Of a stretch of 58,398 nucleotides of DNA, positions 1 through 10,146 are shown piece by piece (position 1 is the stretch's first letter; every line of letters starts with the position of its first letter). The position numbers and the translations under genes are program-made. The DNA is taken from assembly GCA_949282725.1 (NCBI GenBank), contig CASDPP010000005.1, forward strand, positions 1-58,398, written 5' to 3'. The notes under the pieces were generated by a model. The model did no database searches and had not been told where the DNA came from. It saw nothing but the letters and a program-made list of their open reading frames with translations. The DNA is from an uncultured Mycoplasmataceae bacterium. Lineage in GTDB: Bacteria > Bacillota_I > Bacilli_A > Mycoplasmatales > Mycoplasmoidaceae.

Positions 1-289
1 AACTTTTAATTCTGATTGAAAATCAGATACATTAAAATTTAGTGGCAAAGTTTATGTTCCATCAGAAGCAGCTAAAGAAGCATATTTAGGTGCACCAAAC
101 TTTGGTTTTAGTGCTGATCAAGTTGAAATTGGTTTACCACCAAAGCCAACACCAACACCAGAACCATCTAAATCTAATATCGGATTGATCATAGGATTAT
201 CATTAGGTATTGGTATCCCAATTATTTTAGCGGTAGGATTCGGAATTTATTATTTAACTAAAAAGAAAAAAATAATAGTTAAAATATAG
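1..289 (+). CDS. BspA-like surface protein, C-terminal end (5' truncated by window edge)
   Basis: The frame is open from base 2 to the TAG at 287-289 with one TGA read as Trp. The visible part has a segment GKVYVPSEAAKEAYLG, then a Pro/Thr-rich spacer (PTPTPEP), a hydrophobic helix of about 23 residues rich in Gly/Ile/Leu and a basic KKKK tail, i.e. a C-terminal membrane anchor facing the cytoplasm. The same module closes the BspA-like leucine-rich-repeat protein at 57340-58377, so this is very probably a paralog whose repeat region lies upstream of the window. Expected role, from the family, is an extracellular adhesin or host/protist-contact protein. A terminator-type hairpin follows directly. 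Repeat content cannot be judged from this fragment. Confidence 0.75.
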
Positions 290-294
290 TTATT

Positions 295-325
295 AAAAAT
301 AGGGTTAACACTCTATTTTTCTTTT
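295..325 (+). terminator. Hairpin terminator after the BspA-like gene
   Basis: Bases 295-305 (AAAAATAGGGT) pair with 310-320 (ACTCTATTTTT) around a TAAC loop, including one G-T wobble, and the 3' arm ends in a T-run. It starts 6 nt after the stop codon. The window ends in a similar AAAATAATAGGGTTTTT sequence after the second BspA-like gene, suggesting a shared 3' cassette. Confidence 0.7.
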
Positions 326-330
326 ATAAT
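325..330 (+). promoter_or_regulatory. -10 box upstream of tsaD
   Basis: A perfect TATAAT lies 10 nt before the tsaD ATG and just after the preceding terminator. No convincing -35 element is visible. The transcript would have only a few untranslated bases. Confidence 0.5.
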
Positions 331-340
331 TATTTTAATA

Positions 341-1291
341 ATGTCGTTAAATAATAAATTATCATTAGCAATTGAAACAAGTTGTGATGACACGGCTATT
401 AGTATTGCTAAAAATAATAAAATAATTGATGAAAAAATATCAAGTTCTATATTTCAACATAAAAAATATGGAGGCGTTGTCCCTGAAATAGCGGCAAGAT
501 CACATGAACAAAATATTTTCAACAATTTAGTTTATTTATTTAATAAAAACAATTTATCAATTAAAAATTTAGATAAAATTTTTTATACATCCACACCAGG
601 TTTACCAGGCTCGCTACATGTTGGCAAATCTTTAGCTAAATCATTAACAATTGTTTCTCAAGTTAAACTTATTCCATTAGATCATATGATGGGACACGCT
701 TTTTCTTTTTTACTATCACATAAAGTGAAAGTTAAGTTCCCTATTATTTGTGTTGTAATTTCTGGTGGAAATACAATAATATATTTATTTTATTCATATA
801 AAAAATATAAAATTCTAAATGAAACATTAGATGATGCAATAGGTGAAGTATTAGATAAAATTGGTAGAGAATTAGGATGAAAATATCCTGGGGGTATAAA
901 TATAGATTTGAATTTTAATTCAAAAAAAATAAATATGAAATTAATAAATCATTCGCCTGTTGATCAACAAATTAGTTTTTCTGGATTTAAAACTTATGTT
1001 TTAAATTATATTAATAATCAAAAACAAAAAAAGAAAAAAATTGATAAAGTATTGATTGGTTCATCTAGTCTATATTGATTAGTAAATGAATTAAAAAGAA
1101 AAATAGATTATTATGTTACTAAATATAAAATTAGTATCGTTGCATTTGGTGGTGGAGTAAGCGCAAATAATTACTTAAGATCAGTTTTTAAAAGTAATAA
1201 AAAAATTAAATATTTATTTCCTGAAAAAAAATATTGTGGAGATAATTCTAGCATGCTTTTAGCATATGGAATTAACAGCGAAAAAGAATAA
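341..1291 (+). CDS. tsaD: tRNA N6-threonylcarbamoyladenosine transferase TsaD
   Basis: 316 aa. TsaD transfers threonylcarbamoyl to A37 of ANN-decoding tRNAs in the cytoplasm, working with TsaB/TsaE, which are not in this window. Family signatures are clear: the ASKHA-type N-terminus AIETSCDDTAISIA, GGVVPEIAARSHE near residue 45, the metal-binding H-x3-H at His115/His119 (DHMMGH), ISGGNT, a GGGVSANN nucleotide-binding segment and a C-terminal GDNSSML. Length is close to the usual 320-340. Two TGA codons are read as Trp. It stands alone behind its own -10 box; metK follows with a separate -10. No Shine-Dalgarno is seen before the ATG. Confidence 0.96.
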
Positions 1292-1299
1292 TTTTAATT

Positions 1300-1305
1300 T
1301 ATAAT
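1300..1305 (+). promoter_or_regulatory. -10 box upstream of metK
   Basis: TATAAT 11 nt before the metK ATG, in the 25-nt gap after tsaD. A weak Shine-Dalgarno (AAGG) lies between box and start. Confidence 0.45.
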
Positions 1306-1316
1306 TAAATTAAGGT

Positions 1317-2447
1317 ATGAAACTTATTAAATTAGCAAGTGAGTCTGTAGGTAAAGGCCATCCTGATAAAATTTGTGATCAAATAGCAGATGGAATATTA
1401 GATCAATGCTTAAAACAAGATCGAAATAGTAGAGTTGCTTGTGAAGTTTTAGCAGCCAACCATTTAATTGTTATTGGTGGTGAAATAACAACTAAAGCAT
1501 ATGTTGATGTTGTAAAAACAGCTTGAAATGTTTTAAAACCATTAGGATATAATGAAAATGATTTTACTATTTTATCAAACATTAATAAACAATCAAGCAA
1601 TATTTCTCAAATTGTTAATAAATCAAAAAATGATTTAGGTGCAGGAGATCAAGGAATAGTTTTTGGATATGCAACCAACGAAACTTCATCAATGTTACCA
1701 TTACCATTGGTTTTATCACACGAATTAATTCAACAAATTACTAAATTAGTTGATGCAAAACAATTACCAAATGTAAAATATGACATGAAATCAGAAGTAA
1801 TTGTTAATTATGATGGTATAAAACCTGTTTCTATTGATACGATGTTAGTATCAGTTCAACATGAAAAAAATGCTAATTTAAATAATATTAAAAAAGTAAT
1901 TATTGATAAAATTATGAATCCATTAGCTAAAAAATATAAAATGGACTTATCATTTAATAAATTTGTAAACAAAGCTGGTGAATTTGTAATTGGTGGTCCG
2001 ATTGGAGATACAGGATTAACAGGTAGAAAAATTATTGTTGATACTTATGGTGGTTTTGCACATCACGGTGGAGGGGCTTTTAGTGGTAAAGATTATACTA
2101 AAGTTGATCGTACTGGAGCATATTTTGCAAGATGAATAGCAAAAAACGTTGTAGGAGCAAAATTAGCAGATCGATGTGAAATAGCATTATCATTTGGAAT
2201 TGGAGAATCTAAACCTTTATCTATGTCAATTAATACATTTGGAACAAATAAAATTCCTGAAGATAAAATAGTAAAAGCAATTGAAAAAACATTTAATTTT
2301 AATTTAAGTAATATCATAAAAGAACTAAATTTGAAAAACATTAACTATCAACCATTAGCTGTTTGTGGTCATTTCGGAAAAGATCCTAATAAATATTATT
2401 TTGAAAAATTAAATAAAACAAGTTTATTAATTAAAAACACTAAATAA
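1317..2447 (+). CDS. metK: S-adenosylmethionine synthetase
   Basis: 376 aa, normal length for MetK. It makes S-adenosylmethionine from ATP and methionine, the methyl donor for the RlmN and methyltransferase genes also present here. Visible motifs: the N-terminal [17 protein letters not shown], the ATP-loop hexapeptide region [16 protein letters not shown], and the Gly-rich [15 protein letters not shown] with the catalytic Asp/Lys. TGA codons (for example at 1524-1526) are read as Trp, and without them the gene would be in three pieces. It is followed 8 nt later by a small unknown gene that may be co-transcribed. Confidence 0.97.
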
Positions 2448-2455
2448 CTATTAAT

Positions 2456-2734
2456 ATGAAGATTCAAAAACAAGCATTAAGTAGAATATTTAGTTATTAT
2501 AAAATGTGTCTTGTTAAGTCAAAATTTGCTAAAAATAATTATTCTAAAATTCATTGTATTGAATATGTAAAATATGTTAATTTAATTCTTGAACAAATGA
2601 AACCCGAACATGCAATGTTATTAAAAGAAGTTTATATTAATAATAAACATTTATCACAATTACCTTTTTCACAATCATCTTTTTATTTGAAAATAAAAAA
2701 AGCTTCTTTAGAATTTATTAATTACTATTGTTAA
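2456..2734 (+). CDS. Small basic protein of unknown function
   Basis: 92 aa, Lys/Tyr rich, no membrane segment. Residues about 52-90 (MKPEHAMLLKEVYINNKHL...SSFYLKIKKA) have the spacing of a sigma-70 region-4-like helix-turn-helix: a helix, a turn around QLPFSQ and a second basic helix. That is only a shape resemblance. The gene begins 8 nt after metK and is probably in its transcript. Small proteins of this kind annotated as 'conserved mycoplasma hypothetical' occur in mollicutes, but I cannot name the family. Confidence 0.6.
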   Translation: MKIQKQALSRIFSYYKMCLVKSKFAKNNYSKIHCIEYVKYVNLILEQMKPEHAMLLKEVYINNKHLSQLPFSQSSFYLKIKKASLEFINYYC

Positions 2735-2772
2735 AATTATTTTTTTTAACCATATTATTTATGTAATAGATT

Positions 2773-3801
2773 ATGTTTTGTTCAAACAATTATTACATAA
2801 AAAAATTACCACAAAATCCTATTAATACAAACAAATACATATATGTTGATAGCATAGATGGTAATTTAATTTTTGATCATAATTATTGAGTTTTTGATTT
2901 AAACTTTTATGTTATTCAAAATTTAAATTTGCCTCTAAACATATTTAACATTAATTTAGAAAATAACTTTTTTTCTTTAACTGAACAAAATATAAATATT
3001 ACACAAAAACAAATCCCTTATTGAGTAGTTCAACAAGATAATTGTTCAATATATCATACAAATTTCTTAGTTGATATTAGTCAAACAAAAATGTTAGAAA
3101 CAGAGCTGGAAAAATACTTAATTAATTTATATTTTTCTTTTGACATTAATTTAGATATTTTGAATAAAATTCAAATAGATTTAGATCAAGATGAATTAGA
3201 TAAATTTGTACTAGAATGATACGGACAAAACAAAATTATTAAATTTGATTACTCAAATTTTTATAGTGCTAATGAAACAAGTGGAAACATAAATATAACA
3301 AAATCTTATTATCTAAATTCTTATGAAGGTTGTTATGGAGAAGATGAAATATTATATTATTCCGAAAAAGATTATCAAAACATTGATGAAGCAATAAATA
3401 ATTTATTAGAAATAAAAGTTGATGAAGCAACAATTAATTCTTGAAAATGTAACTTTTTTTATCAAACATATGATTCATTAGAAACTAAACAACTGACTAT
3501 TGAAAACAAAGATCAACAAACAATTTTTGATAATTTTAAAATTAGTTTTGATTATGCAACATATTTTAATGAACAAAATAATGAATTAATATTAACAGAA
3601 TCAGGAATCTTGGGATTTTATATTCCAATTAAGTGCAGTGGATATTATGAAATAGAAATTGATATGTATTTAAAAAATCAATATAAAAAATTTAAATTTA
3701 TCAATAAATTTAACTTTACTGGTAATGATCAATATTCAATTAATAAGTTCAATATAAAAAATGCTTGAATTAATAGCTTGGAGGGGTTTAATAAAATATA
3801 A
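2773..3801 (+). CDS. Hypothetical protein, Asn/Tyr/Phe-rich
   Basis: 342 aa when TGA is Trp (five TGA codons), ATG at 2773 and TAA at 3799-3801. No signal peptide, transmembrane helix or known motif was recognised. It is rich in Asn, Tyr, Phe and Ile with alternating hydrophobic/polar stretches that suggest beta structure, especially after residue 220 (for example GILGFYIPIKCSGYYEIEIDM). Its stop codon overlaps the next ATG by one base (TAATG) and a strong Shine-Dalgarno (GAGGGG, 3781-3786) sits in its last codons, so the next gene is translationally coupled to it. The two probably form a functional pair. Confidence 0.6.
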
Positions 3802-4261
3802 TGAAAAAGACAAAAACTTTTTATAGTTTATTAACAGCTGGTGGATCATTTGTTATCATTGGTTCTACACTGTTAGTTGGATCATATTTAATCACAAATA
3901 ATAATAATGAACACTCAAGTGAAGATAAGCCATTAAATAGAGGGGACGATTACTATCATTACGAAATTAAAAAATATATTTCTGATCAAGATCTAACAAA
4001 TATCATCAGTACAAAAATAATTAATAACAAATATATAAATGTTTTGATAAAACATATCTAAATAAAAATTTAAAAGAAACTATTAAAAATATTATTGGAT
4101 CGATAGATAGATTTAAAAGCTCAATTGATAATTATGTTTTTGAAATAAATTATAAAATCATTCAAGACACAACATTATTAATAGATGTTGTTTGATATAT
4201 TAAAACTATAAAACCGATATATTATTATGATCAACTATCTATTAAGATAGTTCATAATTAA
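3801..4261 (+). pseudogene. Frameshifted N-terminally membrane-anchored protein
   Basis: The first frame gives 86 aa ending at TAA 4059-4061: MKKTKTF then a hydrophobic segment at about residues 10-32 (LTAGGSFVIIGSTLLVGSYL) and an Asn/Asp-rich outer part. There is no Cys after the hydrophobic segment, so it is not a lipoprotein. The -1 frame is open from 4028 to TAA 4259-4261 with similar composition (KETIKNIIGSIDRFKSSIDNY). A single indel between 4028 and 4061 would give one protein of roughly 150 aa. The total length, 461 nt, is not a multiple of three. It is translationally coupled to the upstream gene. Its 3' end overlaps yebC (opposite strand) by 20 nt inside a perfect hairpin. It may be a pseudogene, a sequencing error, or a -1 slip at AAAA 4049-4052. 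Confidence 0.6.
4233..4252. terminator. Bidirectional hairpin at the overlapping 3' ends of the frameshifted gene and yebC
   Basis: AACTATCT pairs perfectly with AGATAGTT around the loop ATTA. The yebC stop codon (minus strand, 4242-4244) lies in the loop. No long T-run on either side, so termination strength is uncertain. Confidence 0.5.
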
Positions 4262-4952
4262 GTGTCACGTTTTGAATATCTTCATCATCATTACATGAAT
4301 TGATAAAACGTTTAATTTTTTCATCTAATTCTTGAGGAAGATCATCTAAATAATTTTGTGGAACATATTTAATTACAGCTTCTATGATAGGAAGTTTTTC
4401 ATTTCTTAAAAAATTATTTAATTTATAAAATTCTTCAGCTGGACATAAAATTTCAAATCCATCATCATATTCGTGAATATCAATAATCTGATAATCAATT
4501 GTTTTTTCAAGTAGTGAATCTAATGTTCAATCTTCTTTTTTTAATGTCAAAACACCATATTTATCAAAAAATACTTTAACAGAATTCGGTTTTGCAATTG
4601 ATGCATTTAATTTTGATAAATATCCTCGTAAATTACTTGCAACACGATTAGTGTTATCTGTTAAAGATTCAACAATAATTTGAAGTCCATTTGGTCCATA
4701 ACACTCATATTCAACAGAAATCAATTCTTCTTCTTTTTTTTGTGATCCATTAATATTTTTTTCTATTGATTCTCTAGAAAGATTATTATCTAATGCTCTA
4801 TCAATAGCTGCTTTTAATCTTGGGTTTGCATCTGGATTAGGACCACCGACTTTAACAGCCGCTTTAATTTCACGAGCCAGTTTTTGTCAGAGTTTAGCGT
4901 TTTGTTGTTGTTTTGAATTTGTTTGACTTGCAACTAAGTGTTTTCTTGGCAT
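4242..4952 (-). CDS. yebC: YebC/PmpR family protein
   Basis: 236 aa. The N-terminus MPRKHLVASQTNSKQQQNAK matches the YebC_II-type opening; the core AAVKVGGPNPDANPRLKAAIDRA and VEYECYGPNGLQIIVE are diagnostic. The family was long annotated as a transcriptional regulator; more recent work assigns it to relieving ribosome stalls at proline-rich stretches, so its place of action is probably the ribosome. Two TGA codons are read as Trp. It diverges from ruvX over 43 nt: a TATACT in its orientation (4960-4965) is 7 nt from the ATG, implying an almost leaderless mRNA. Its 3' end overlaps the converging gene by 20 nt. Confidence 0.93.
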
Positions 4953-4959
4953 AGTTAAT

Positions 4960-4967
4960 AGTATAAT
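4960..4967. promoter_or_regulatory. Overlapping divergent -10 boxes, yebC / ruvX
   Basis: The octamer AGTATAAT reads TATAAT on the plus strand (4962-4967, towards ruvX) and TATACT on the minus strand (4960-4965, towards yebC, 7 nt from its ATG). The same octamer is found between coaD and pta. Confidence 0.55.
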
Positions 4968-4995
4968 TTATTATATATTATTTAGTTAATAAAAT

Positions 4996-5433
4996 ATGAG
5001 AGTATTAGGGATAGATTTAGGGACAAGACATACTGGTTTTGCTATTTCTGATTCTTTAAAATTAATTGCATCTTCTTTGGAAAATTTTGATCATGATGAA
5101 AAAGATTTTAATCAATTAATTATTAAGATTAAACAAATTCAAGAAAAATATAATAATGAGATTGACACAATTGTTATTGGGTATCCAATGAATTTAAATG
5201 GTTCAAAATCAGAAATGACAAAATTGGTAGAAGCGTTTATTGATAAATTAAATAAAGAATTTCAAAATCTTAAAGTAATTAAAATAAATGAACAGTTTTC
5301 AACAATTCATACAATTTCTATCTTAAAGTCACAACACAAAATAAAAGGAAGTAAAATTAGAAAAATAAAAGATAAATTAGCAGCAACTTATTTATTACAA
5401 AATTATCTTGATTATGGATGTAAAAAATCTTAA
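4996..5433 (+). CDS. ruvX: Putative pre-16S rRNA nuclease / RuvX (YqgF)
   Basis: 145 aa, the usual size of this RNase H-fold family. N-terminal GIDLGTRHTGFAIS carries the first catalytic Asp, INEQFST the central Glu, and KIKDKLAATYLLQNYLD the C-terminal Asp. In E. coli the protein matures the 5' end of 16S rRNA; in other bacteria a Holliday junction role has been discussed. It overlaps the next gene by 20 nt. The ruvX-trmR (yrrK-yrrM) order matches the arrangement known from Firmicutes. Confidence 0.93.
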   Translation: MRVLGIDLGTRHTGFAISDSLKLIASSLENFDHDEKDFNQLIIKIKQIQEKYNNEIDTIVIGYPMNLNGSKSEMTKLVEAFIDKLNKEFQNLKVIKINEQFSTIHTISILKSQHKIKGSKIRKIKDKLAATYLLQNYLDYGCKKS

Positions 5434-5971
5434 AATAAAGTGTTTAGAAAATCATATTCCAATATTAAGAGATAAAACATTATTAGCTCTTGAAAAAGTT
5501 ATTTTTGAAAAAAATATTAAAACTATGTTTGAGATTGGAACAGCATGGGGATATAGTAGTTTATCGCTTAAAAATAAATTTCCTAACTTGAAAATTGTTT
5601 CTATTGAAAAAAATAGTCAAAACTTCGATAAAGCTTTAAAACATTTAAAAAAGTCAAAAATTAAATTAATAAACGATGATGCTTTTTTGTATGAACCTAA
5701 AGAAAAATATGATTTAATTTTTTTTGATGGACCAAAGAAAAAACAAAAAATTCTTTTTGATAAATATCAAAATTATTTAACATGTAATGGAATTATTTTT
5801 ATTGACAATATATTTTTAAAAAAATATTCTAACAACAAAAATTTAGAACCTAGAAAGCAAAAAATTTTAGATGATCTTAATAATTTTTTAGTATACTTAA
5901 AAAATCTAAAAAATTGAGAAATAAAATTTTACGATGTCGATGATGGATATGCCATTTGTCAAAGAAAATAA
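5414..5971 (+). CDS. O-methyltransferase, TrmR-like (YrrM family)
   Basis: 185 aa. SAM-dependent class I methyltransferase: motif I FEIGTAWGYSSL at about residues 39-50, acidic loop IVSIEKNS, then LINDDAFLY and the YDLIFFDGPK / GIIFIDNIF segments typical of the YrrM/TrmR family, which methylates 5-hydroxyuridine at the tRNA wobble position. I use ATG 5414; the in-frame TTG at 5408 is deeper inside ruvX and less likely. One TGA (Trp) near the C-terminus joins it to the end YAICQRK. The target nucleoside is inferred from family and gene order only. Confidence 0.85.
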
Positions 5972-6007
5972 AGTATTAAAAAACAACTAATACAACTAAA
6001 ATTAAGT

Positions 6008-6013
6008 TATAAT
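6008..6013 (+). promoter_or_regulatory. -10 box 7 nt before the nrnA-like gene
   Basis: TATAAT followed by exactly 7 nt and the ATG at 6021. Transcription normally starts about 6-7 nt after a -10 box, so the mRNA should begin at or next to the start codon. The AT-rich preceding sequence has no clear -35 box. Confidence 0.6.
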
Positions 6014-6020
6014 TTTATTG

Positions 6021-6986
6021 ATGGAATTTTTAAAAAAAATCATTGTTCAAAAAATAATTGAATATAACAAAATAGCTTTATTTTTTCATGACATACCTGA
6101 TTTTGACACATTAGGTAGTTGTTTTGCTCTAAAGCATTTTATTAAAAATATGTTCCCATCTAAAGAAGTGCATCTAATAGGATTAGATATTTTAAATCCT
6201 GTATATGCTAAAAACTTTTTTGAATTCGATCAAACATATATTAATAATAATTTTTTAAAAGATTCATTAGGAATTATTTTAGATACAGCAGATGAGAAAA
6301 GAATCTTTACACAAAGACATAAATTTTGTAAAGAAACAATAAGAATTGACCACCACCCACAAGTAGAATCAATTGCTAATATTGAATGAATTGATCCAAC
6401 ACAGGCATCAACAACAACAATGGTTGCATCATTATTACTATCATGAAACCCTAAAGGAATCACTAATCATATAGCAAATTATTTATATGCTGGAATTGTT
6501 ACAGATACAAATCGTTTTTTATATGGTAATTTAACATCAGAAATATTTTTAATTATTTCTAAATTGATTAATCCAGAATTCGAGTTTAAAAAATTATATA
6601 ACGTTTTATATCAAAAAAATTTACCAGAAGTGATGTTTGAATCATATATATTATCAAAAGCTAAGTTTTTACCAAAATACAATTTTTGTTATGTTTTACT
6701 TCCTAAAAACTCTTTTAATAAGTTTGGCGTTGAATTAAGAATGTCAATGGTGCAATTGTTATCTAATATTAAAGGTTACAAGATTTGAGCATCGTTTTAC
6801 TATGATGATAATTACAAAAAATGAAGAGGATCATTAAGAAGCTCTGAATACCCAATTAACCAAATAGCAGAAAAATATTCAGGTGGTGGCCACAAATATG
6901 CTGCAGGATTTACCCTAAATAGAAAAAAAGAATATAAACACTTAATAAATGATATAATTGAATATGTAAAAACATTAAAAAAATAA
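6021..6986 (+). CDS. nrnA: DHH family phosphoesterase, NrnA-like (oligoribonuclease / pAp phosphatase)
   Basis: 321 aa. The DHH domain shows HDIPDFDTLGS near residue 23 (metal ligands His/Asp/Asp), ILDTADEKRI and the signature IDHHP; the DHHA1 domain closes with YSGGGHKYAAGF near residue 293. The family degrades short RNA oligomers and pAp to nucleotides in the cytoplasm. I choose ATG 6021 over the TTG at 6018 because the -10 box would place the transcript start at the ATG. Several TGA codons are Trp. It heads a run with a small acidic protein and dnaE, spaced 12 nt and then overlapping. Confidence 0.9.
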
Positions 6987-6998
6987 TATCAATTAAAT

Positions 6999-7202
6999 AT
7001 GAGTCAAAAAAACAAAACTATTGAAAGAATTAAAGTAGATGAAACAAAGCAAATAGATATTTCAGATTTAGGTGATATTCATTCTTCAAACATTGATGAG
7101 GAACTTTCAAAATTATCTAAAAAGGAACTTCAATACCGTTTAAAATTTGAAGAAACAGATCCAGAAATAATTAAAAAAATTAAAAAATTACTTAATGAAT
7201 AA
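6999..7202 (+). CDS. Small charged protein upstream of dnaE, unknown function
   Basis: 67 aa, Lys/Glu/Asp-rich, with heptad-like leucines in the second half (ELSKLSKKELQYRLKFEE...IIKKIKKLLNE) suggesting a helical, possibly dimerising protein. No membrane segment or known motif. It starts 12 nt after nrnA and overlaps the dnaE start by 8 nt, so translation of the polymerase is probably coupled to it. I do not recognise the family. Confidence 0.6.
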   Translation: MSQKNKTIERIKVDETKQIDISDLGDIHSSNIDEELSKLSKKELQYRLKFEETDPEIIKKIKKLLNE

Positions 7203-10146
7203 TTTTATAAATTTAAACGTTCATTCATATTATTCATTATTAATGTCATCAATATCAATTGATGACATTATTCTTTACGCAGTTAAAAATAAACAAAAAT
7301 ATGTCAGTTTAATTGATATTAAAACAATGTATGGTTCAATGGAATTTTATCAAAAAGCTATTAAGAATAACCTTAAACCAATCATTGGATTGCAAATTAC
7401 ATATCAAGAAGAAAACCTAATTTTGATTGCAAAAAATTTTGAAGGATATCAAGATTTGATGAAAATTTCATCATTCATTAATACAAACACATCATTTGAA
7501 TTAAATAAATATATAGATAATCTTTTAGTGATTGTAAAAGATGTTAAAAATATTAAATGAGTAAATAACATTAATGATAATTTTTATTCATATGATCAGT
7601 CCTCATTTAATCCGATCGCTATTAGAGAATGTTTTTATTTGAATAAACAAGATTTAAAATATGTAAAAGCTTTGTATGCTATTAAAAATAATTTACTTTA
7701 TTCAGATACAGAAAACATTACTGAATATGATGATAAATATTTTTTATCAAACGAACAAGCTCAAAAACAATATTCATTAGAATCATTAAATAATTTAAAT
7801 CAAGCATTAAGTAAAATTGATTTAACTATTCCTAGTGTTAAAAAAAATCACTTAATTAATTATGTAAAATATACAAAATATTCAAAAAACCACACATCAA
7901 AAGAATTACTAACAAAAAGATGTGCTGATGGTTTACAAGAAAGATTAGGATCAACAAAAGCTCCTAAGAGTTATATTGATCGATTAAAACATGAATTACA
8001 AGTAATTGATGAAATGGGTTTTAATGATTATTTTTTAATGGTTCAAGATTATGTTAATTTTGCTAAGCAAAATAATATTTTAACAGGACCAGGAAGAGGT
8101 TCGGCAGCAGGATCTTTAGTATCCTATGTATTAGGAATAACACAAATTGATCCTATTAAAAATAATTTAATTTTTGAAAGATTTTTAAATCCTCAACGAC
8201 AAACAATGCCTGATATTGATATTGATTTCATGGACGATAGAAGAAATGAAATTATTGATTATATTTTTTCTAAATATGGTTCTAATCATGTAGCTCATAT
8301 TATTATTTTTCAAACACTAAAAATTAAAATGGCTATAAGAGATGTTGCTCGAATATTTGGTTATGAAATGTCATATGTTAATAAAATTTGTAAAGAATTT
8401 TCACAAGATGATATTGATGTTAATAACATTACAAACAACAACATTAAAAATATTATCAATTCAGAAAAGAATCTTTTTGATTATGTTTTTAAATTTATTA
8501 ATTTTCCTAGACAAATTGGAATGCATGCAGCAGGAATTGTTTTATCTGATGATGAAATTAATTCCATAGTTCCTACTACATGTATTGATGGTATACATTT
8601 ATTAACACAATATTCAATGGAATATTTAGAACAACTAGGGTTAATTAAAATAGATATTTTAGGATTAAGTAATTTAACAACAATTCATAATTGTATCAAC
8701 ATAATTAATAAAACACATGTTAATAAAAAACATTTTTCACTTGATCAAATTCCTTTAGATGACAAACAAGTTTTTAATGAATTATCAAAAGGTAAAACTG
8801 TAGGTATTTTTCAACTAGAATCTCCAGGGATGACAAATTTAATAAAAAGAATAAAACCAATAAATATCGAAGATATTTCTATCACTTCAGCATTATTTAG
8901 ACCAGGACCACAAAAACAAATTGAGACTTATTTAAAAAACAGACAAGACCCACAAAATATTAAATATTTAAATGATGATTTTAAAAAAATATTATCTTTT
9001 ACATATAACATCATTATTTACCAAGAACAATTAATTCAAATTATCTGTTTAACAGCTAAATATAATTTAGCTAGTGCTGATACATTTAGAAGAATAATTT
9101 CTAAAAAAGATCATTCAAAATTAGCAGGAGAAAAAAAGAAATTTATTGAAGCAGCAATTAATAATAAATATTCCGAAGCAGATGCAAAAAAAATTTATGA
9201 ATATATTGAAGCGTTTGCTAATTATGGATTTAATCACTCTCACTCTTTATCATATTCATACATTAGCTATTGAATGGCATATTTAAAATTTAAATACCCA
9301 CTTCAATTTTACACAACATTACTTTCAACAAACATCAATAATATAGATAAAGTATCTGCTTACACAACAGAGGCAATAAATAATTCTATTAGTGTTTTAC
9401 CACCATCAATTAATTTATCAGAAATTAATTTTTCTATTAAGAAAAATAAAATATATTTTGGTTTGAATGCTATTAAGGGAATTGGTTATGAAACAGCAAA
9501 AAAAATTATAAATCTTAGAAAACAATTGCCAGAGAAAAAATTTGATAATATTATTTTTGCCATAGCATCTTTAGTAAAAAATGGAATAGGTATTAAAACT
9601 CTTGAAATTTTACTTTATGCAGGTTTATTTGATGAACTAATCCCTTCAAACCATAACCGTTTAACATACATTAAAAATTTAGAAGAAATTTTTGATAAAT
9701 CACAATTTTTTAATCCAATAAAAAAAGAATTTATTACTGGTGAACCTAAAATTTTATTTATTGAACAAACAAATGAAGACAATGAGTTAATTAAAAAAAG
9801 AGAGGTTGAATTATTAAATGTGAATTTAATTAATAATGATTTTGACAAAATAAAAAAGAATTATAAAGGTTCTAGATCAATTACAAATTTAATAGACATT
9901 AAAGAAAAAAATAAGGATTACTGATCTATTGTTTATTTGATAAACATTAAAAAAAATAATACTAAATATGGGACTAGAATGTCAGTTTTGGCAACAGATA
10001 ACACAAAAACTATTGAAATTATCATTTATTTAAATGATAATAATAAAGAATTTGAGTCTTTGAAAGCAAACAAGTTGTATGTTATGAATTTAAAACTCAA
10101 TTGAAAAGAACAACATAAAATTATAAAATTCGAAGAATATGAATAA
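7195..10146 (+). CDS. dnaE: DNA polymerase III alpha subunit, DnaE type
   Basis: 983 aa, short for DnaE but typical of mollicutes. Order seen: PHP domain (1-250), polymerase palm with GPGRGSAAGSLVSYVLG and the catalytic PDIDIDF (residues 339-345), fingers, the HAAGIVLS and FGYNHSHS-type segment (YGFNHSHSLSYS), a helix-hairpin-helix (NAIKGIGYETAKKI) and a short OB-like end. The PHP site is eroded: where active enzymes have HxHSxYSLLDG this has NVHSYYSLLMSS, and the usual TDHG-type motif reads IDIKT, so metal-dependent proofreading there is unlikely. TGA codons at 7558, 9271 and 9922 are Trp. It overlaps the 5'-3' exonuclease by 8 nt, an order also known in M. genitalium. Confidence 0.95.

Noticed and set aside
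1317-2447. metK and dozens of other genes appearing broken by TGA codons
   Set aside because: The breaks are always TGA at positions where homologs have Trp, so they reflect code 4, not pseudogenes.
5408-5413. TTG start for the TrmR-like gene (similarly TTG 6018 for nrnA and TTG 34508 for scpA)
   Set aside because: ATG codons lie just downstream with better family-length agreement; for nrnA the -10 spacing also favours the ATG.
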